Assembly (NCBI RefSeq): GCF_024753565.1 | Contig: NZ_JANTPT010000001.1 | Coordinates: forward strand, 2,001,336 to 2,065,335 | Length of the DNA: 64,000 nucleotides | Source of the DNA: Mechercharimyces sp. CAU 1602 | Lineage (GTDB): Bacteria; Bacillota; Bacilli; Thermoactinomycetales; JANTPT01 | Reading direction: 5' to 3' | In this document: positions 25,403-33,551 of the stretch, one piece after another | Numbering within the stretch: the stretch's first letter is position 1 | Layout: each line of letters begins with the position of its first letter | Notes under the pieces: generated by a model | Told to the model about the DNA's origin: nothing | What the model saw: the letters and a program-made list of their open reading frames with translations, nothing else | Databases searched by the model: none | Translations under genes and position numbers: made by a program

Positions 25403-26008
25403 TTACTCGACCTTGACCCCATATGAACGGGCAAAAAGAATCGCCTCCGCATATTCCATACGAACCCCACAAACATCTGTATGGGTAAAATCGATCCCAT
25501 CCACCCGTGCTCCTCGCAAATCAGCTCCTTGAAGCTTTACCTTATCTAATATAGCCCGCCGCATATCTGCATTACGTAAGTCCGCGTTACATAGATCGGC
25601 TTCATACAAGTCGGCTTCCACCAATCGCACCCCTTGTAGCGATTGCCTTGCTAAATTCGCATGACGCAAATTGGTAAAGGACCAATCCCCCCTTATTACG
25701 GTCATTCCTTCTAACTTCGCCCCTGACAAATCCGAGCCCACTAATTTACATTCGTTCCACTCGACACCAAATAGATTGGTTGAGTCAAATAAACAATTGG
25801 TAAAGCTAGATCGCAGGTGTCGCGACGCATTAAAATAAGAGCCACGAAAATCACAATTCATAAAGTGGCATCCTTCCGTCTCCCACTCATCTAGTCGCGC
25901 TCCTTGGAAAGAGCATGCTATCATCCGACAGTCACCAAAACTAGTAGCCATCCATTCTTTACCATCAAAATCCCGCTGTTCATAATATTTACCTACTAGA
26001 TCGTGCAT
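25403..26008 (-). CDS. Pentapeptide repeat protein
   Basis: The 201-residue protein is built of A(D/N)LXX-type five-residue repeats, best seen from about residue 110 on (LRHANLARQSL, VEADLYEADLCNADLRNADMRRAIL, LQGADLRGARV) with degenerate repeats before it. Such proteins fold into a square right-handed beta-helix that can mimic DNA. Some protect gyrase from quinolones, but most have no known role. No membrane segment or signal peptide. It starts 4 bases after the stop of the DUF2797 gene, so the two form an operon. Function is not predictable. Confidence 0.8.
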   Translation of the reverse strand: MHDLVGKYYEQRDFDGKEWMATSFGDCRMIACSFQGARLDEWETEGCHFMNCDFRGSYFNASRHLRSSFTNCLFDSTNLFGVEWNECKLVGSDLSGAKLEGMTVIRGDWSFTNLRHANLARQSLQGVRLVEADLYEADLCNADLRNADMRRAILDKVKLQGADLRGARVDGIDFTHTDVCGVRMEYAEAILFARSYGVKVE

Positions 26009-26012
26009 TCGC

Positions 26013-26807
26013 TCACTCTCCTGCGATCGTCACTTGATATCCAGAAAACTTCCGAATGTTTAACACCCCTGTGTCGAGCATTAAATACTGTCCCTTTATA
26101 CCGATCAAAGTTCCTTCAACCGTCGCCGTTTTATCCAGATTAAGAGACGTAATCTTTGCCGGAACCTCCAACTGAGGATAGTGAAATTGGTATACTTTCT
26201 CCGGTTCTAGTAGGTATGAACGAAACTCTTCTGGCACTCTCTCAGCCATTTCATGGTATACTTCTATTAAATCTCGTTCCGTTATTTCATTCTTTAGCAT
26301 TTTGCGCCAATTAGTTTTATCACTCAGAAATTGCGAGAGATAAACTTCAAGCTCACCCGCTCGTTTACGAGTGGGAACTTCAGCCAAAGGTAAAGCGCGC
26401 ACCGCTCCTTGATCTACCCATCGACGAAAACCATTCCCTTTGCGCGTAATCCCTACTTTCACCTCACTAGAGAGAGCCAGATATACATAATGAGGTTGCA
26501 TACAATGGTGCTCTCCAAAGGAATCGTCGCGACACGTTCCCTCGTCATAATGGCATAGGTGCGGTTTAACAATGCATAAATCATTTTTCGCTAAATCACG
26601 AAAACATGGATAACAATACCCGCTGTTATATGTTTTTTTAATCTTACGTCCACATTCGATACAATGGATTTCACCATGAAAATGAATAGCGATCCGTTTT
26701 CCTATATATTGATTTAAGCGCACCTGTTCCTCTCCCACGGGAACATAGTACGTAACTGGTTCTGTCGCTTCATGCGTTAATGCATGTAACATCCCTTTAT
26801 ATTCCAT
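26013..26807 (-). CDS. DUF2797 zinc-binding protein
   Basis: A 264-residue cytoplasmic protein. A zinc-ribbon-like part (CIECGRKIKKTYNSGYCYPC, then DLCIVKPHLCHYDEGTC, HHC) at about residues 48-105 is followed by YVYLALSSEVKVGITRKGNGFRRWVDQGA. That last block is diagnostic of DUF2797 and has a look of GIY-YIG nucleases (Tyr-Val-Tyr, then a Lys-Val-Gly-Ile turn). The carboxyl part (about 195-264) is strand-rich. Function unknown; nucleic-acid binding is a fair inference. GGGAGGG precedes the ATG. Confidence 0.75.
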   Translation of the reverse strand: MEYKGMLHALTHEATEPVTYYVPVGEEQVRLNQYIGKRIAIHFHGEIHCIECGRKIKKTYNSGYCYPCFRDLAKNDLCIVKPHLCHYDEGTCRDDSFGEHHCMQPHYVYLALSSEVKVGITRKGNGFRRWVDQGAVRALPLAEVPTRKRAGELEVYLSQFLSDKTNWRKMLKNEITERDLIEVYHEMAERVPEEFRSYLLEPEKVYQFHYPQLEVPAKITSLNLDKTATVEGTLIGIKGQYLMLDTGVLNIRKFSGYQVTIAGE

Positions 26808-26944
26808 CCTTTTTCCCTCCCTCTTTCATATTGTAACACGGAGGAAAAGTGGCTGTATTGATCATACTCTTAGATTAGAGTTATTAAAAGTTGGCATTCA
26901 TTTGGTCGTTTGTTTGGCTTTCTCTTTAATTTCTCTATATTCTT

Positions 26945-27649
26945 TTATCTCTCTTCATTCTCTACATACTGATAATACCCATGCTGGTTCGTCCGTTTTA
27001 AGCTGGGTTCTTTACTCATAATATATCGTACTACATTGGTCGGATTATTTCCTAATGAGATTCCCCGTTCTTCCGCTTTCTCAACAATCTCGCGCAACTT
27101 CATCGGCTTTCCACTTTCCTGCAGCACTCCGATAATCACTTCTTCCCTTGGAGTACGTCTCTTTCGGCGTGTACGTGCCTTCTCTATCTCTTTTTTTTCT
27201 ATGGGCTTCGCTTCCTGAGAGTACTCTTTATCATCATGTGCATTCATTTTATCCCTTGTCGTTTCTACCCTAGGTACTGCTTCTATCTCTCCTTCTATCC
27301 CTCTCAATAATCCCCTCATCATCTCCATCATCTGTTTCTTTAATTCAGCACGCACCATCTCTTGAATTAACTTGGGGAGCTCAGCGCGTAACTCTTCCTT
27401 AAAGGTATGGCTAATCATTTGGCTAAAGATTTGGATTCCCTTTTCACTAAAAACTGCAGCAGCTTCTTCAATCTCACCTGCTGATTCCAATTGAGAACTT
27501 CCCCTAAATTGGTTCTGTTCATCCTCCTCTTTGCTACGGCTTTCTTTCAACATGGCCAGAATATCTTCTTGATTTTTGCTCCACTCTCCCTGCTCTCTAC
27601 TTAGTTTTCTAGATTGGGTACTAATAAGTAACCTCTCCTCTCTCATCAT
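26945..27649 (-). CDS. Charged coiled-coil protein with C-terminal winged-helix domain
   Basis: I cannot name this 234-residue protein. Residues 1-60 are highly charged; about 60-115 hold helices rich in Met, Glu and Leu (ELPKLIQEMVRAELKKQMMEMM) likely to form a coiled coil; about 120-165 is a basic linker (RTRRKRR). About 165-230 form a compact domain (VLQESGKPMKLREIVEKAEERGI, NNPTNVVRYIMSKEPSLKRT, HGYYQYV) that reads like a winged helix of the HARE-HTH/RQC style. Binding of nucleic acid is the natural inference. The start at 27649 is not backed by a strong ribosome site. Confidence 0.5.
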   Translation of the reverse strand: MMREERLLISTQSRKLSREQGEWSKNQEDILAMLKESRSKEEDEQNQFRGSSQLESAGEIEEAAAVFSEKGIQIFSQMISHTFKEELRAELPKLIQEMVRAELKKQMMEMMRGLLRGIEGEIEAVPRVETTRDKMNAHDDKEYSQEAKPIEKKEIEKARTRRKRRTPREEVIIGVLQESGKPMKLREIVEKAEERGISLGNNPTNVVRYIMSKEPSLKRTNQHGYYQYVENEER

Positions 27650-28033
27650 TCTTTAGTAGCTTATCCATGTACTCCATATGAAAAATTCCCTTTTTACATT
27701 AAAAAAACCTTCTCTTAAAAATAAACTTTCACTTTGTAAGCTTTCATAGAAAATCGTCAACCCTACTTCTCCCGTGAACCCACTATTTCCACAATCACTT
27801 AATACGAATCATCAGCTTTGCATATCGTCTCTACCTTACTCTTTCCTACTAAAAATCTTTCCCTGCAAAAAAAATGACTGTATTTGAAGGTCTTAAATTT
27901 ACATGATACCCTGCTATAGCCTCTACACTCGCTTCAAAATGTCTTAAGCGATCCTTTGTATAAATTATAATATTCAATTATTTATTAAGAAAATACGGAA
28001 TTGAATATGATGAAAGTGATAAGCAATATATAT
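27650..28033. other. AT-rich non-coding gap before hemY
   Basis: About 380 bases with no supportable gene. It should hold the promoter of the leftward coiled-coil gene. No riboswitch or tRNA seen. Confidence 0.45.
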
Positions 28034-28071
28034 AAAAAATCATCTACTATCCAAGTAGTAGATGATTTTTT
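28034..28071 (-). terminator. Terminator embedded in the 3' end of hemY
   Basis: A perfect 16-bp stem (AAAAAATCATCTACTA with TAGTAGATGATTTTTT, loop CTTGGA on the reverse strand) spans the last seven codons and the stop of hemY. T runs let it work in either direction. Confidence 0.85.
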
Positions 28072-29471
28072 GATTCTCGCGCAATCTGCTTAAACACATT
28101 TTCTGCCGCCTGTTTGCCCGACTCGATACAATCTGGTAAACCGACCCCATCATAAGAGGCACCTGCCACAAAAAGGCGTGGGAAATGTTCATACAAGTGA
28201 GAGCGTACTGTTTGTAACCATGCAGTATGCCCCACTTCATATTGAGGCATGGAATCACGCCATCGGGTTACCTTGTAGAAAAGTGGCTCTTTATCGATCG
28301 AAAGAATAGCACGTATATCCTCTCGTACAAGTGACACAATCTCTTCATCAGATAAATCAACAATTTCTTCATTACCTGAGCGGCCCACATAGGCGCGCAG
28401 TAACGCCTTATTTGCTGGAGTAGTGTGTGGCCATTTTTTGTGGGTCCATGTGCACGCTGTAATCGATGTCGGTTCCGTTCTCGGGACAACAAATCCTGTC
28501 CCTTCTAATTGGAGAGGGGCATCTTCTTTACGATAACCCAGTGCTACTGTTGCCACTGTCGTAGGTTTTATATCTTTTGTCAACGGATCTAGATATGGAC
28601 TTCCTCCCAGTAGGCGTTGGGTTACAGCATGCGGGACAGCCATCACGACTGCATCGGTCGCAAGTGTTTCGCCATCTCGCAATGTTAATTCATACCCTTG
28701 TCCTGTCTTCACTACGTGTCTTACCTGTGTTTGGGTACGAAGGGTACAGGTCGCACGCAAACTATTTTCCAATGCTTGTACGAGCGAAGATAACCCTTTC
28801 TTCAATGTAAGAAACTGTCCTTTTTTCTTCGCCCGTCCCGCTTCGGGACGTGTTTTTTTCATCCCTAGAATCAAACTGCGATATTGCGCCTCCATCTCGA
28901 TAAACTGGGGGAAAGTAGCCGTCAAACTGAGGCGATTCATATCGCCAGCATAAATCCCAGATAATAGTGGCTCTATCACCTGCGTCACAACATCATCACC
29001 TAATCGCCGACGAAAAAATTGCCCCACAGAAATATCATGATCCCTACTAGTGGGTGGAAGAAACAAATCAGCCGCAGCACGTAGTTTCCCCAGCGGAGAG
29101 ATCAGACTGGTAGTAACAAACGGAGCCAGTCTCGTTGGAATTCCCATTACTGCTCCTTCCGGAATCGGGTGCAAACGACCCCGTTTGAGGATATATGCTT
29201 GTCCGGTCTCATTGCGTATCAGTTCTTTTTCCATACCTAATTCAGTCACAAGCTCCGCAGCTGCTTGCTTTCTTTCCAAAAACGAGTCTGGCCCTCGCTC
29301 AATGACAAAGTCGTCATGGTATTCGGTTTCAATCTTCCCGCCCAAGTGTGACCGAGCTTCAATTAAAGTAATCGAGAGAGGTGGTTGTCCGCTTTCTGTT
29401 TGCAATCGCTGTAAATAATATGCTGTCGTTAAACCGGTCAATCCCCCTCCAATGATCGCTACCCGCTTCAT
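28047..29471 (-). CDS. hemY: Coproporphyrinogen III oxidase (HemY/CgoX)
   Basis: The 474-residue FAD enzyme oxidises coproporphyrinogen III to coproporphyrin III in the Gram-positive haem route. It opens with the dinucleotide-binding motif GGGLTGL (about residues 8-14), followed by [32 protein letters not shown], typical of this family, and ends with [23 protein letters not shown]. It overlaps hemH by four bases (ATGA), so translation is coupled. Its last codons form the arm of the operon terminator. Confidence 0.9.
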   Translation of the reverse strand: MKRVAIIGGGLTGLTTAYYLQRLQTESGQPPLSITLIEARSHLGGKIETEYHDDFVIERGPDSFLERKQAAAELVTELGMEKELIRNETGQAYILKRGRLHPIPEGAVMGIPTRLAPFVTTSLISPLGKLRAAADLFLPPTSRDHDISVGQFFRRRLGDDVVTQVIEPLLSGIYAGDMNRLSLTATFPQFIEMEAQYRSLILGMKKTRPEAGRAKKKGQFLTLKKGLSSLVQALENSLRATCTLRTQTQVRHVVKTGQGYELTLRDGETLATDAVVMAVPHAVTQRLLGGSPYLDPLTKDIKPTTVATVALGYRKEDAPLQLEGTGFVVPRTEPTSITACTWTHKKWPHTTPANKALLRAYVGRSGNEEIVDLSDEEIVSLVREDIRAILSIDKEPLFYKVTRWRDSMPQYEVGHTAWLQTVRSHLYEHFPRLFVAGASYDGVGLPDCIESGKQAAENVFKQIARESKNHLLLG

Positions 29472-30421
29472 ACCTTTACCTTCTCAACGCGCTGGTTCCA
29501 CTTTTTCAGTACGATATCAGCCAGACCAGAGATGAAAAGCTCATCCGAATTAGGCATGGGTGGACGCATATAAGTCGCCCCTACTTCATCTGTAACCACT
29601 TTGCACTCATAATCATTATCATAGAGCACTTCCAAATGCTCAGCGACAAACCCAACCGGACAGTAGATAAAGGTGGTGTATCCTTTCTTCTCAAACAAGT
29701 CCCTTGTCAAATCTTGTACATCAGGTCCGATCCATGGTTCGGGAGTATTACCAGCACTTTGCCATCCGATTTCATAATTGGATACACCTGCCCGCTCAGC
29801 AATTAACTGAGCAGTCTCTTTCAGCTGTTCTGGATAGGGATCATGATTCTGTAAAATTTTTTCAGGCAAACTGTGAGCAGAAAAGATGACTACGCTTTGC
29901 GCACGCTCTTCTTCTGACAGCTGTGAAAATGTATGTTGTAACTGTTTTGTCCAGTATTGAAGGAACTTTTCATTGGTATACCAACTATCCACTGGCGTAA
30001 TATGAGGACCACCTAGCTTTTCCGCTTCTTCCAATGCGCGTTGGTTATATGATTTGACACTGAAGGTAGAAAAGTGTGGAGCCAATACCAAGCTGATCGC
30101 CTCTTCCACACCATCCTTCTTCATCTCTTGAACCGCATCTTCAATAAAGGGAGAGATGTGTTTTAAACCCAGGTAGACACGAAATTGCAACGAGTCGGAG
30201 CGCCGATTTAACTCTGCTTCCAACGCCATCTGTTGTTCTTCGGTAATTCGCGCTAATGGGGACAATCCTCCAATCGCCTCATAACGATCACTCAAATCTT
30301 GCAGCAGCTCTGGTGAAGGCTTGTTACCACGGCGAATATGCGTATAATACGGTTCAATCTCTTCTTTACTCCGTGGTGTTCCATATGCCATAAGGAGCAA
30401 ACCAATCGTTTTCCGAGTCAT
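29468..30421 (-). CDS. hemH: Coproporphyrin ferrochelatase
   Basis: The 317-residue monofunctional ferrochelatase (CpfC in the Gram-positive pathway) inserts iron into coproporphyrin III. It shows [12 protein letters not shown] at the start, the conserved catalytic His in [10 protein letters not shown] (about residue 183), the [17 protein letters not shown] segment and the C-terminal Glu-bearing [19 protein letters not shown]. Length matches B. subtilis HemH. It lies in the order hemE-hemH-hemY, and its stop overlaps the start of hemY. Confidence 0.95.
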   Translation of the reverse strand: MTRKTIGLLLMAYGTPRSKEEIEPYYTHIRRGNKPSPELLQDLSDRYEAIGGLSPLARITEEQQMALEAELNRRSDSLQFRVYLGLKHISPFIEDAVQEMKKDGVEEAISLVLAPHFSTFSVKSYNQRALEEAEKLGGPHITPVDSWYTNEKFLQYWTKQLQHTFSQLSEEERAQSVVIFSAHSLPEKILQNHDPYPEQLKETAQLIAERAGVSNYEIGWQSAGNTPEPWIGPDVQDLTRDLFEKKGYTTFIYCPVGFVAEHLEVLYDNDYECKVVTDEVGATYMRPPMPNSDELFISGLADIVLKKWNQRVEKVKV

Positions 30422-30485
30422 AAGAGCACCTCCGTCATTATGTTTCTTATCTTACCCAATTCTTCTATTCCACTATATCTACAAC

Positions 30486-31520
30486 CTACTTACGCGAATA
30501 TTGGTGAACCATATCCGTTAATCTTCGTAGTGTGTCTACGTCTGCATCAGGAAAAACACCATGTCCTAAGTTGAAAATATGACCCGGCTTTTTTCTACCC
30601 TCATCCACGATCTCTTTTGCTTTCCCTTCTAATTGATCCCAAGAAGCAAGCAAAAGAGATGGATCCAAATTCCCTTGTAACGCTTTTTCTACACCTAACT
30701 GGCGTGCTTCGGTAATGCTGGTACGCCAATCCAAGCCGAGCACATCAACAGGAAGCTGATTCCAGTTAGAGAGCAGATGACCGGCACCTACACCAAAGTA
30801 AATGGTAGGAGCATCTGTTTTTTGCAGAGAAGAAAAGATGCTCTCCATCACTGGAGCGATATGTCGTTCATAATCCTCTTGGTTTAAAGCACCCACCCAT
30901 GAATCAAACACTTGTACAGCTGACGCTCCCGCTTCAATTTGAGCGTGCAAATAGGTGATGGTCATCTCTCCTAGTTTATCCATCAATGCTTGCCACGCTG
31001 CTGGCTGTGCATACATGAATGCTTTAGTCTTGTGATAATGCTTAGATGGACCGCCTTCAATCATATAACTTGCCAACGTAAACGGTGCTCCCGCAAAGCC
31101 AATCAAAGGCACCTCTAATTGCTCTCTTAGTAGCTTAATCGCTTCTAAAATCATCGGCACATGCTTATCTGGTTGCAAATCGAGGAGACGTTTTACGTCA
31201 CTCACCGATTCGATCGGGTTAGCGATAACAGGGCCCACTCCAGAGCGAATCTCCACATCTACGCCGATCGGCTTTAATGGTGTCATAATATCAGCAAATA
31301 AAATAGCCGCGTCAACGCCTAGCTGCTCAACCGGTAAGCGCGTTACTTCCGCGCATACTTCTGGATTTTCATTTACTTCAAAGAACGAATATTGCTCACG
31401 TATCTTGCGATACTCCGGTTGATACCTTCCTGCTTGCCGCATATACCAAACAGGTGTGTAATCCGTCGCTTCTTTGCGACACGCCCGCAAAAATGTATCG
31501 TTCATTACTTTCTTCTCCAT
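30486..31520 (-). CDS. hemE: Uroporphyrinogen decarboxylase
   Basis: The 344-residue enzyme removes four acetate carboxyls from uroporphyrinogen III to give coproporphyrinogen III. It has the signature [16 protein letters not shown] (about residues 23-38), the catalytic Asp in [11 protein letters not shown], and [17 protein letters not shown]. It heads the haem operon, with the promoter probably in 31521-31690, where AT-rich runs occur. The first codons ([10 protein letters not shown]) agree with the family. Substrate and product link to hemH and hemY downstream. Confidence 0.95.
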   Translation of the reverse strand: MEKKVMNDTFLRACRKEATDYTPVWYMRQAGRYQPEYRKIREQYSFFEVNENPEVCAEVTRLPVEQLGVDAAILFADIMTPLKPIGVDVEIRSGVGPVIANPIESVSDVKRLLDLQPDKHVPMILEAIKLLREQLEVPLIGFAGAPFTLASYMIEGGPSKHYHKTKAFMYAQPAAWQALMDKLGEMTITYLHAQIEAGASAVQVFDSWVGALNQEDYERHIAPVMESIFSSLQKTDAPTIYFGVGAGHLLSNWNQLPVDVLGLDWRTSITEARQLGVEKALQGNLDPSLLLASWDQLEGKAKEIVDEGRKKPGHIFNLGHGVFPDADVDTLRRLTDMVHQYSRK

Positions 31521-31690
31521 ATACTCTTACCCCTTTTGCTCTAAATAATATATAATCTATAACTTCATTTCGTCCTACTATTTTATACCAACCAGAACTA
31601 AGGAAAGCTCGTTCTTTACATCATATCGTTTTTACTTACCGATATATAGTGTCACCGACCAACGGTCAAAAAATTGTTTAAAACAGCAAA

Positions 31691-31731
31691 GAAAAACCCA
31701 ATTTCAGCCACCATAAGTGACAAAATCGGGT
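31691..31731 (-). terminator. Terminator after the PlsY-like gene
   Basis: On the reverse strand ACCCGATTT pairs with AAATTGGGT through one G-U, followed by TTTTTC. Confidence 0.6.
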
Positions 31732-31762
31732 ATGTTTTCTCTTTGTTCTATATATTTCTTCT

Positions 31763-32326
31763 CTATTTAAAAGGCCCACTCCAACGAACGGGCGGTTCCG
31801 CTCCTTTACGAAACCGTTCCCACCACGAGCGATATCGCAGCAATAAGAATAAACCTATTGTCGCCACAACAAAGAGAGCATAAAAATGCATTGGGAAAAA
31901 TAATGCCAACACCATCACAGAGCCAATCGTAATGTATGTGGCTAAACTGCGATATTGCGTCGTAATCAGACTAAGAAAATAGATCACGAGTCCGCACAAG
32001 ATAAGGAGTGGACTTAAGATAAGAACTGCACCCGCTGCAACCGCCAATCCTCGTTCTCCGCGGAAGCCGGTAAACACAGAGTAAGTGTGACCGATAACCA
32101 CAAATACTGCTGCAGTGCATGCACCCAGCCAGCCTGCCAGAATGAGACCTATGAGCGCGGCGACACCCCCTTTTACCATTTCAAATCCACCCCATACCAT
32201 TCCTGTTCGAACAGACAGATGTGCTTGAGCAGATATTTCGGTCCAGCCTCGTTTCTTCTCCAATATCCATTCGATTGGGAGTGCACCAATGGTATAAGAA
32301 AGTGCCATGATAATAATAAATTTCAT
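31763..32326 (-). CDS. PlsY-like membrane protein with degenerate motifs
   Basis: A 187-residue protein with five to six membrane helices and the overall plan of the glycerol-3-phosphate acyltransferase PlsY: LSYTIGALPIEWIL at the start, a first loop motif (AHLSVRTGM), GHTYSVFTGFRGERGLAVAAGAV, and a basic tail. In true PlsY the loops read GNxGATN and GHxFPxFxxFKGGKGVAT. Here the first is unrecognisable and the second has RGERG in place of KGGKG. It is probably a paralog with another substrate or a lost activity. AGGAGG precedes the ATG; it follows the YkvI-like gene by 18 bases. Confidence 0.65.
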   Translation of the reverse strand: MKFIIIMALSYTIGALPIEWILEKKRGWTEISAQAHLSVRTGMVWGGFEMVKGGVAALIGLILAGWLGACTAAVFVVIGHTYSVFTGFRGERGLAVAAGAVLILSPLLILCGLVIYFLSLITTQYRSLATYITIGSVMVLALFFPMHFYALFVVATIGLFLLLRYRSWWERFRKGAEPPVRWSGPFK

Positions 32327-32344
32327 TCATTAACCTCCTCTCAC

Positions 32345-33385
32345 CTAGTGAGCAGGATAGCGACGAATAATAAGGAGGAGCAACACTCCGATGCCACAAT
32401 ACCCAAATAAGGGATACACATAGCCGACTAAGGCTGGAAAGCCTATTAAAGAGAAGCCATATCCCAAAATGAAAATCAACATCATGAGGGTATTCATACG
32501 TAGGCGTGTCATTTGATGCAAATTAGCCGCTAGCCCATACACATTACCAATCAAAGTGGTAAAAATTTCTCCCCACATGACAGCGAGAAAGAAGATTTTC
32601 ATCCCTTCCCCCAACGCCTCTATTACAAGCGCAATCGGTATTTCCAACTGATACACCTGAGGGGAGTGCATCGCAAGCGCAAAGTTACTGGTAAGAAGCA
32701 TGATACCTAACACGATTCCTCCCATCCATCCACCTAAGCGCAATACCTTCTCATCTGTTACTTCATTTCCTAACGGAACCAACACTGCTTGTGACATAGC
32801 CAGATTAAAGGCGACGTATGTGAGAGCAGATATACTCCAATGCCCTTCAGCAGCAACCGCCTGCAACTGAAATAAACCCTCAAGCCCACCACTTTGCCAC
32901 CCCGTTATGCCAACTAACACCGTAAAGAGGAACATCAGAGGAACCACCAAGGTGTTGACCGACAAAATCCCTTCCATTCCGCGAACAATAACAAGAAAAG
33001 CCATAATGGAAGTAAGTCCAACACCCAAGTGGAAGGAAAGTCCCAACTGCTCTTCAAACAATGCACCCGTCCCTGACATCATAGCCGTTGTCACGCCAAA
33101 GAGTACGACCCCGACAAAGCGACTCATCCACTTTCCCCATCGCATTCCAAACAAATGATCATTTAGCTCCTCATACGATTCTGCCTGAAGGCGCGCACCC
33201 ATAATCATCATCCGTGTTCCCAACCAGGCAAAGAGAACAGAAACAGCAATGATCGCCCACATCCCTCCCTTTCCATACACCGTAAAAAACTGCATTATCT
33301 CTTGGCCAGAGGCAAAGCCTGCCCCTACAACCGTCCCAATGTACGTAAATCCGACTCGAACTGCCATCGCCCAACGTTGACTCAT
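32345..33385 (-). CDS. YkvI-like transporter-fold membrane protein
   Basis: The 346-residue protein has about ten membrane helices and begins MSQRWAMAVRVGFTYIGTVVGAGFASGQEI. That start, with the GAGFASGQE turn, is characteristic of YkvI-family proteins, whose fold belongs to the amino acid-polyamine-cation transporter superfamily. In the centre lie GMEGILSVNTLVVPLMF and the pair TYVAFNLAMSQAVLVPLGNEV. Substrate unknown. It forms an operon with the PlsY-like gene. The ATG at 33385 is backed by GGAGGAACGG upstream. Confidence 0.75.
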   Translation of the reverse strand: MSQRWAMAVRVGFTYIGTVVGAGFASGQEIMQFFTVYGKGGMWAIIAVSVLFAWLGTRMMIMGARLQAESYEELNDHLFGMRWGKWMSRFVGVVLFGVTTAMMSGTGALFEEQLGLSFHLGVGLTSIMAFLVIVRGMEGILSVNTLVVPLMFLFTVLVGITGWQSGGLEGLFQLQAVAAEGHWSISALTYVAFNLAMSQAVLVPLGNEVTDEKVLRLGGWMGGIVLGIMLLTSNFALAMHSPQVYQLEIPIALVIEALGEGMKIFFLAVMWGEIFTTLIGNVYGLAANLHQMTRLRMNTLMMLIFILGYGFSLIGFPALVGYVYPLFGYCGIGVLLLLIIRRYPAH

Positions 33386-33454
33386 CCCGTTCCTCCTCCC
33401 CTTGTCCTCATAGGACTAGTTTATGGATTGATAAGAAAGAGTAGAACGAAAGAA

Positions 33455-33481
33455 GGAGACTAACCTTATCGGTTAGTCTCC
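33455..33481 (-). terminator. Terminator after the penicillin-binding protein gene
   Basis: GGAGACTAACC pairs with GGTTAGTCTCC around a 5-base loop; TTCTTTCGTTC follows on the reverse strand. Confidence 0.7.
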
Positions 33482-33551
33482 CATTAATGATCTTTACTTC
33501 CGTTTTGATAATCTTTACTTCCAATGAGTCAAACTTTGAAATCAAACCGAG

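Noticed and set aside
26400-26520. DUF2797 as an active GIY-YIG nuclease
   Set aside because: Only the opening of the motif resembles it; the catalytic Arg, Glu and other residues are not clearly present.
28268-28492. Second reverse frame inside hemY
   Set aside because: Shadow frame in a strongly supported gene; no ribosome site.
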